7,762 nt of DNA from Saprospiraceae bacterium (GTDB taxonomy: Bacteria; Bacteroidota; Bacteroidia; Chitinophagales; Saprospiraceae): assembly GCA_020630455.1 (NCBI GenBank), contig JAHDBK010000160.1, positions 1-7,762 of the forward strand, in the 5' to 3' direction. A program made the position numbers and the translations under genes. This document shows, one piece after another, positions 6,454 through 7,762 of this stretch. Each line of letters starts with the position of its first letter. The first letter of the stretch is position 1. Below the pieces are notes generated by a model. That model did not search any database. It worked only from the letters and a program-made list of their open reading frames with translations, and was not told the DNA's origin.

Positions 6454-6482
6454 TTGTATTAATAAGAGCATGTTTAAATTTT
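6454..6482 (+). promoter_or_regulatory. Candidate promoter for the amidohydrolase gene
   Basis: TTG at 6454-6456, an 18-nt spacer, then TAAATTTT at 6475-6482. This is one mismatch from the Bacteroidota TTG / TAnnTTTG promoter and lies just past the terminator, where a promoter is needed. Transcription would begin near 6487, downstream of the ATG at 6470, which supports the later start chosen for the gene. The mismatch falls at the conserved final G, so the call is tentative. Confidence 0.35.
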
Positions 6483-6523
6483 CTTATAAAAGAATAACGT
6501 CTATTGTTGAAAAATATATTTTA

Positions 6524-7720
6524 ATGAATATTAAAGAAAAAATCAAAGAACTAGCCCAGAAATACCAAAACCATGCAATTGAAATTAGAAGACATCTTCA
6601 TACCTACCCTGAATTATCTTACCAAGAAGTAGAAACAGGAAAATATATTGCAAAACAACTCAAAAAAATGAATATTCCATTTAATCATGGCATTGCAGAT
6701 AATGGTCTAGTTGCTTTGATTGAAGGAAAGAACCCTGAAAAAAAAGTCATTGCTTTAAGAGCGGATATTGATGCCTTACCTATCCAAGAAGCAAACGACG
6801 TTCCCTATAAATCCAAAAATAAAGGAGTAATGCACGCTTGTGGGCACGATGTGCATACTGCTTCATTATTAGGAGCAGCACAAATATTAAATGACTGTAA
6901 AGAGCATTTAGAAGGAACTATTAAATTATTATTTCAACCAGCAGAAGAAAGATTACCAGGGGGAGCTTCTATAATGATAAAGGAAGGGGCTTTGGAAAAC
7001 CCTAAACCAGTATCTATAATTGGACAACATGTTCACCCTCCTTTAGAAGCGGGTAAAATTGGCTTAAAACCAGGTATTTATATGGCTTCAGCAGATGAAC
7101 TATATATGAGTGTAAAAGGAAAAGGAGGACATGGAGCTTTACCTCAAGATTGTATAGACCCGATTGTTGTGACTTCACATATTATTACCGCATTACAACA
7201 AGTAGTCAGTAGAAATGCTAACCCTGCTATGCCAACGGTCATTACTTTTGGAAAAATAAACTCAGTTGGCGGGGCAACCAATGTTATTCCAAATGAAGTA
7301 AAATTAGAAGGTACTTTTAGAACTTTTGATGAAGATTGGAGAAATGAAGCCCACCAACGCATGAAAAAAATGGCTTCTTCAATAGCTGAAGGAATGGGAG
7401 CTAGTTGTGAATTGAGAATAGAAAGAGGCTATCCTGCATTATATAATAATCCTCAATTAGCTGTTAATGTGAAAGAATGGGCAATTGAATATTTAGGTGA
7501 TGAAAATGTTGTAGATTTACCAATTAGGTTAACAGCTGAAGACTTTGCTTATTATTCTCAAGTAATGCCTGCTTGTTTTTATAGATTAGGGACAGGAAAC
7601 CAAGCCAAAGGAATTACTTCTCCTGTGCATACCAATACTTTTGATATTGATGAAGATTGTATGGCGACTAGCATTGGACTAATGGCTTGGTTAGCTGTAA
7701 AAGAATTAGAGCATGTTTAA
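6524..7720 (+). CDS. M20 family metallo-amidohydrolase (M20D, HipO/ILR1-like)
   Basis: A 398-residue cytoplasmic di-metal hydrolase that removes acyl groups from N-acyl amino acids or similar amides; the substrate is uncertain (hippurate, N-acetyl amino acids and auxin conjugates are family examples). Numbering from the chosen ATG, the N-terminus shows RRHLHTYPELS (22-32) and the catalytic domain LRADIDALPI (78-87), HACGHD (104-109; ligands C106 and H108), QPAEE (138-142; E141 catalytic, E142 ligand), QHVHP (H169) and H369 near FDIDED. The middle part (about 185-300) is the dimerisation or lid domain with KGKGGHGALP. All ligands are present and the length is typical. The frame is open from an ATG at 6470, but that adds 18 residues (MFKFSYKR...) absent from the family and would start within the likely promoter, so I use 6524. 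No signal peptide and no Shine-Dalgarno sequence are seen. It is likely monocistronic on its left side; the right side is cut by the window end. Confidence 0.92.
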   Translation: MNIKEKIKELAQKYQNHAIEIRRHLHTYPELSYQEVETGKYIAKQLKKMNIPFNHGIADNGLVALIEGKNPEKKVIALRADIDALPIQEANDVPYKSKNKGVMHACGHDVHTASLLGAAQILNDCKEHLEGTIKLLFQPAEERLPGGASIMIKEGALENPKPVSIIGQHVHPPLEAGKIGLKPGIYMASADELYMSVKGKGGHGALPQDCIDPIVVTSHIITALQQVVSRNANPAMPTVITFGKINSVGGATNVIPNEVKLEGTFRTFDEDWRNEAHQRMKKMASSIAEGMGASCELRIERGYPALYNNPQLAVNVKEWAIEYLGDENVVDLPIRLTAEDFAYYSQVMPACFYRLGTGNQAKGITSPVHTNTFDIDEDCMATSIGLMAWLAVKELEHV

Positions 7721-7762
7721 AATTAGTTTTTATTTTAATATGAATTGTATTTTATTGATAGA

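Noticed and set aside
6470..6523. Upstream ATG start adding 18 residues to the amidohydrolase
   Set aside because: The extension is not family-like, it overlaps the candidate promoter, and the ATG at 6524 gives a normal N-terminus.
7144..7362. Minus-strand ORF of 72 codons
   Set aside because: It lies fully opposite the M20 amidohydrolase and is a shadow frame.

Overview
This is a strongly AT-rich window from a member of the phylum Bacteroidota. Three things point there: a PorX-type response regulator, a secreted protein with a type B sorting domain of the type IX secretion system (T9SS), and a TTTG / TAnnTTTG promoter. The wording of the LamG domain and of the YETV-repeat protein resembles what I recall from Saprospiria and Chitinophagia, but I cannot fix the family from sequence alone.

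Layout. Positions 48-3357 hold a minus-strand gene set read from right to left: porX (response regulator plus PglZ domain), a YbaB/EbfC-type nucleoid protein, then a secreted LamG protein with a T9SS type B C-terminal domain. The gaps are 33 and 12 nt, and a rho-independent terminator lies about 125 nt after the last stop, so this looks like one operon. A gene-free, very AT-rich 317-nt region (3358-3674) separates porX from a divergent plus-strand HD-domain phosphohydrolase (3675-4889). A good Bacteroidota promoter overlaps the stop codon of the HD gene. It appears to drive a separate, codon-optimised gene (5011-6396) for an exported protein made of 23-residue YETV repeats and ending in a peptidoglycan-binding domain. 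A strong 14-bp terminator hairpin closes that unit. The last gene (6524-7720) is an M20 family metallo-amidohydrolase.

How the genes relate. porX regulates T9SS in characterised species, and here a T9SS cargo gene sits in its own apparent operon, so regulator and client may be co-expressed. The repeat protein is probably an abundant cell-envelope protein bound to the wall. The HD and M20 genes look like independent housekeeping genes.

The most interesting element is the repeat protein. Its repeat tyrosines fall on an exact 23-residue lattice in two blocks. The residue five places after each tyrosine is Glu in the first block and mostly Lys in the second, and a cysteine-rich insert lies between the blocks. 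I see no mobile element, CRISPR array, tRNA or rRNA here, and no clear new multi-gene system.
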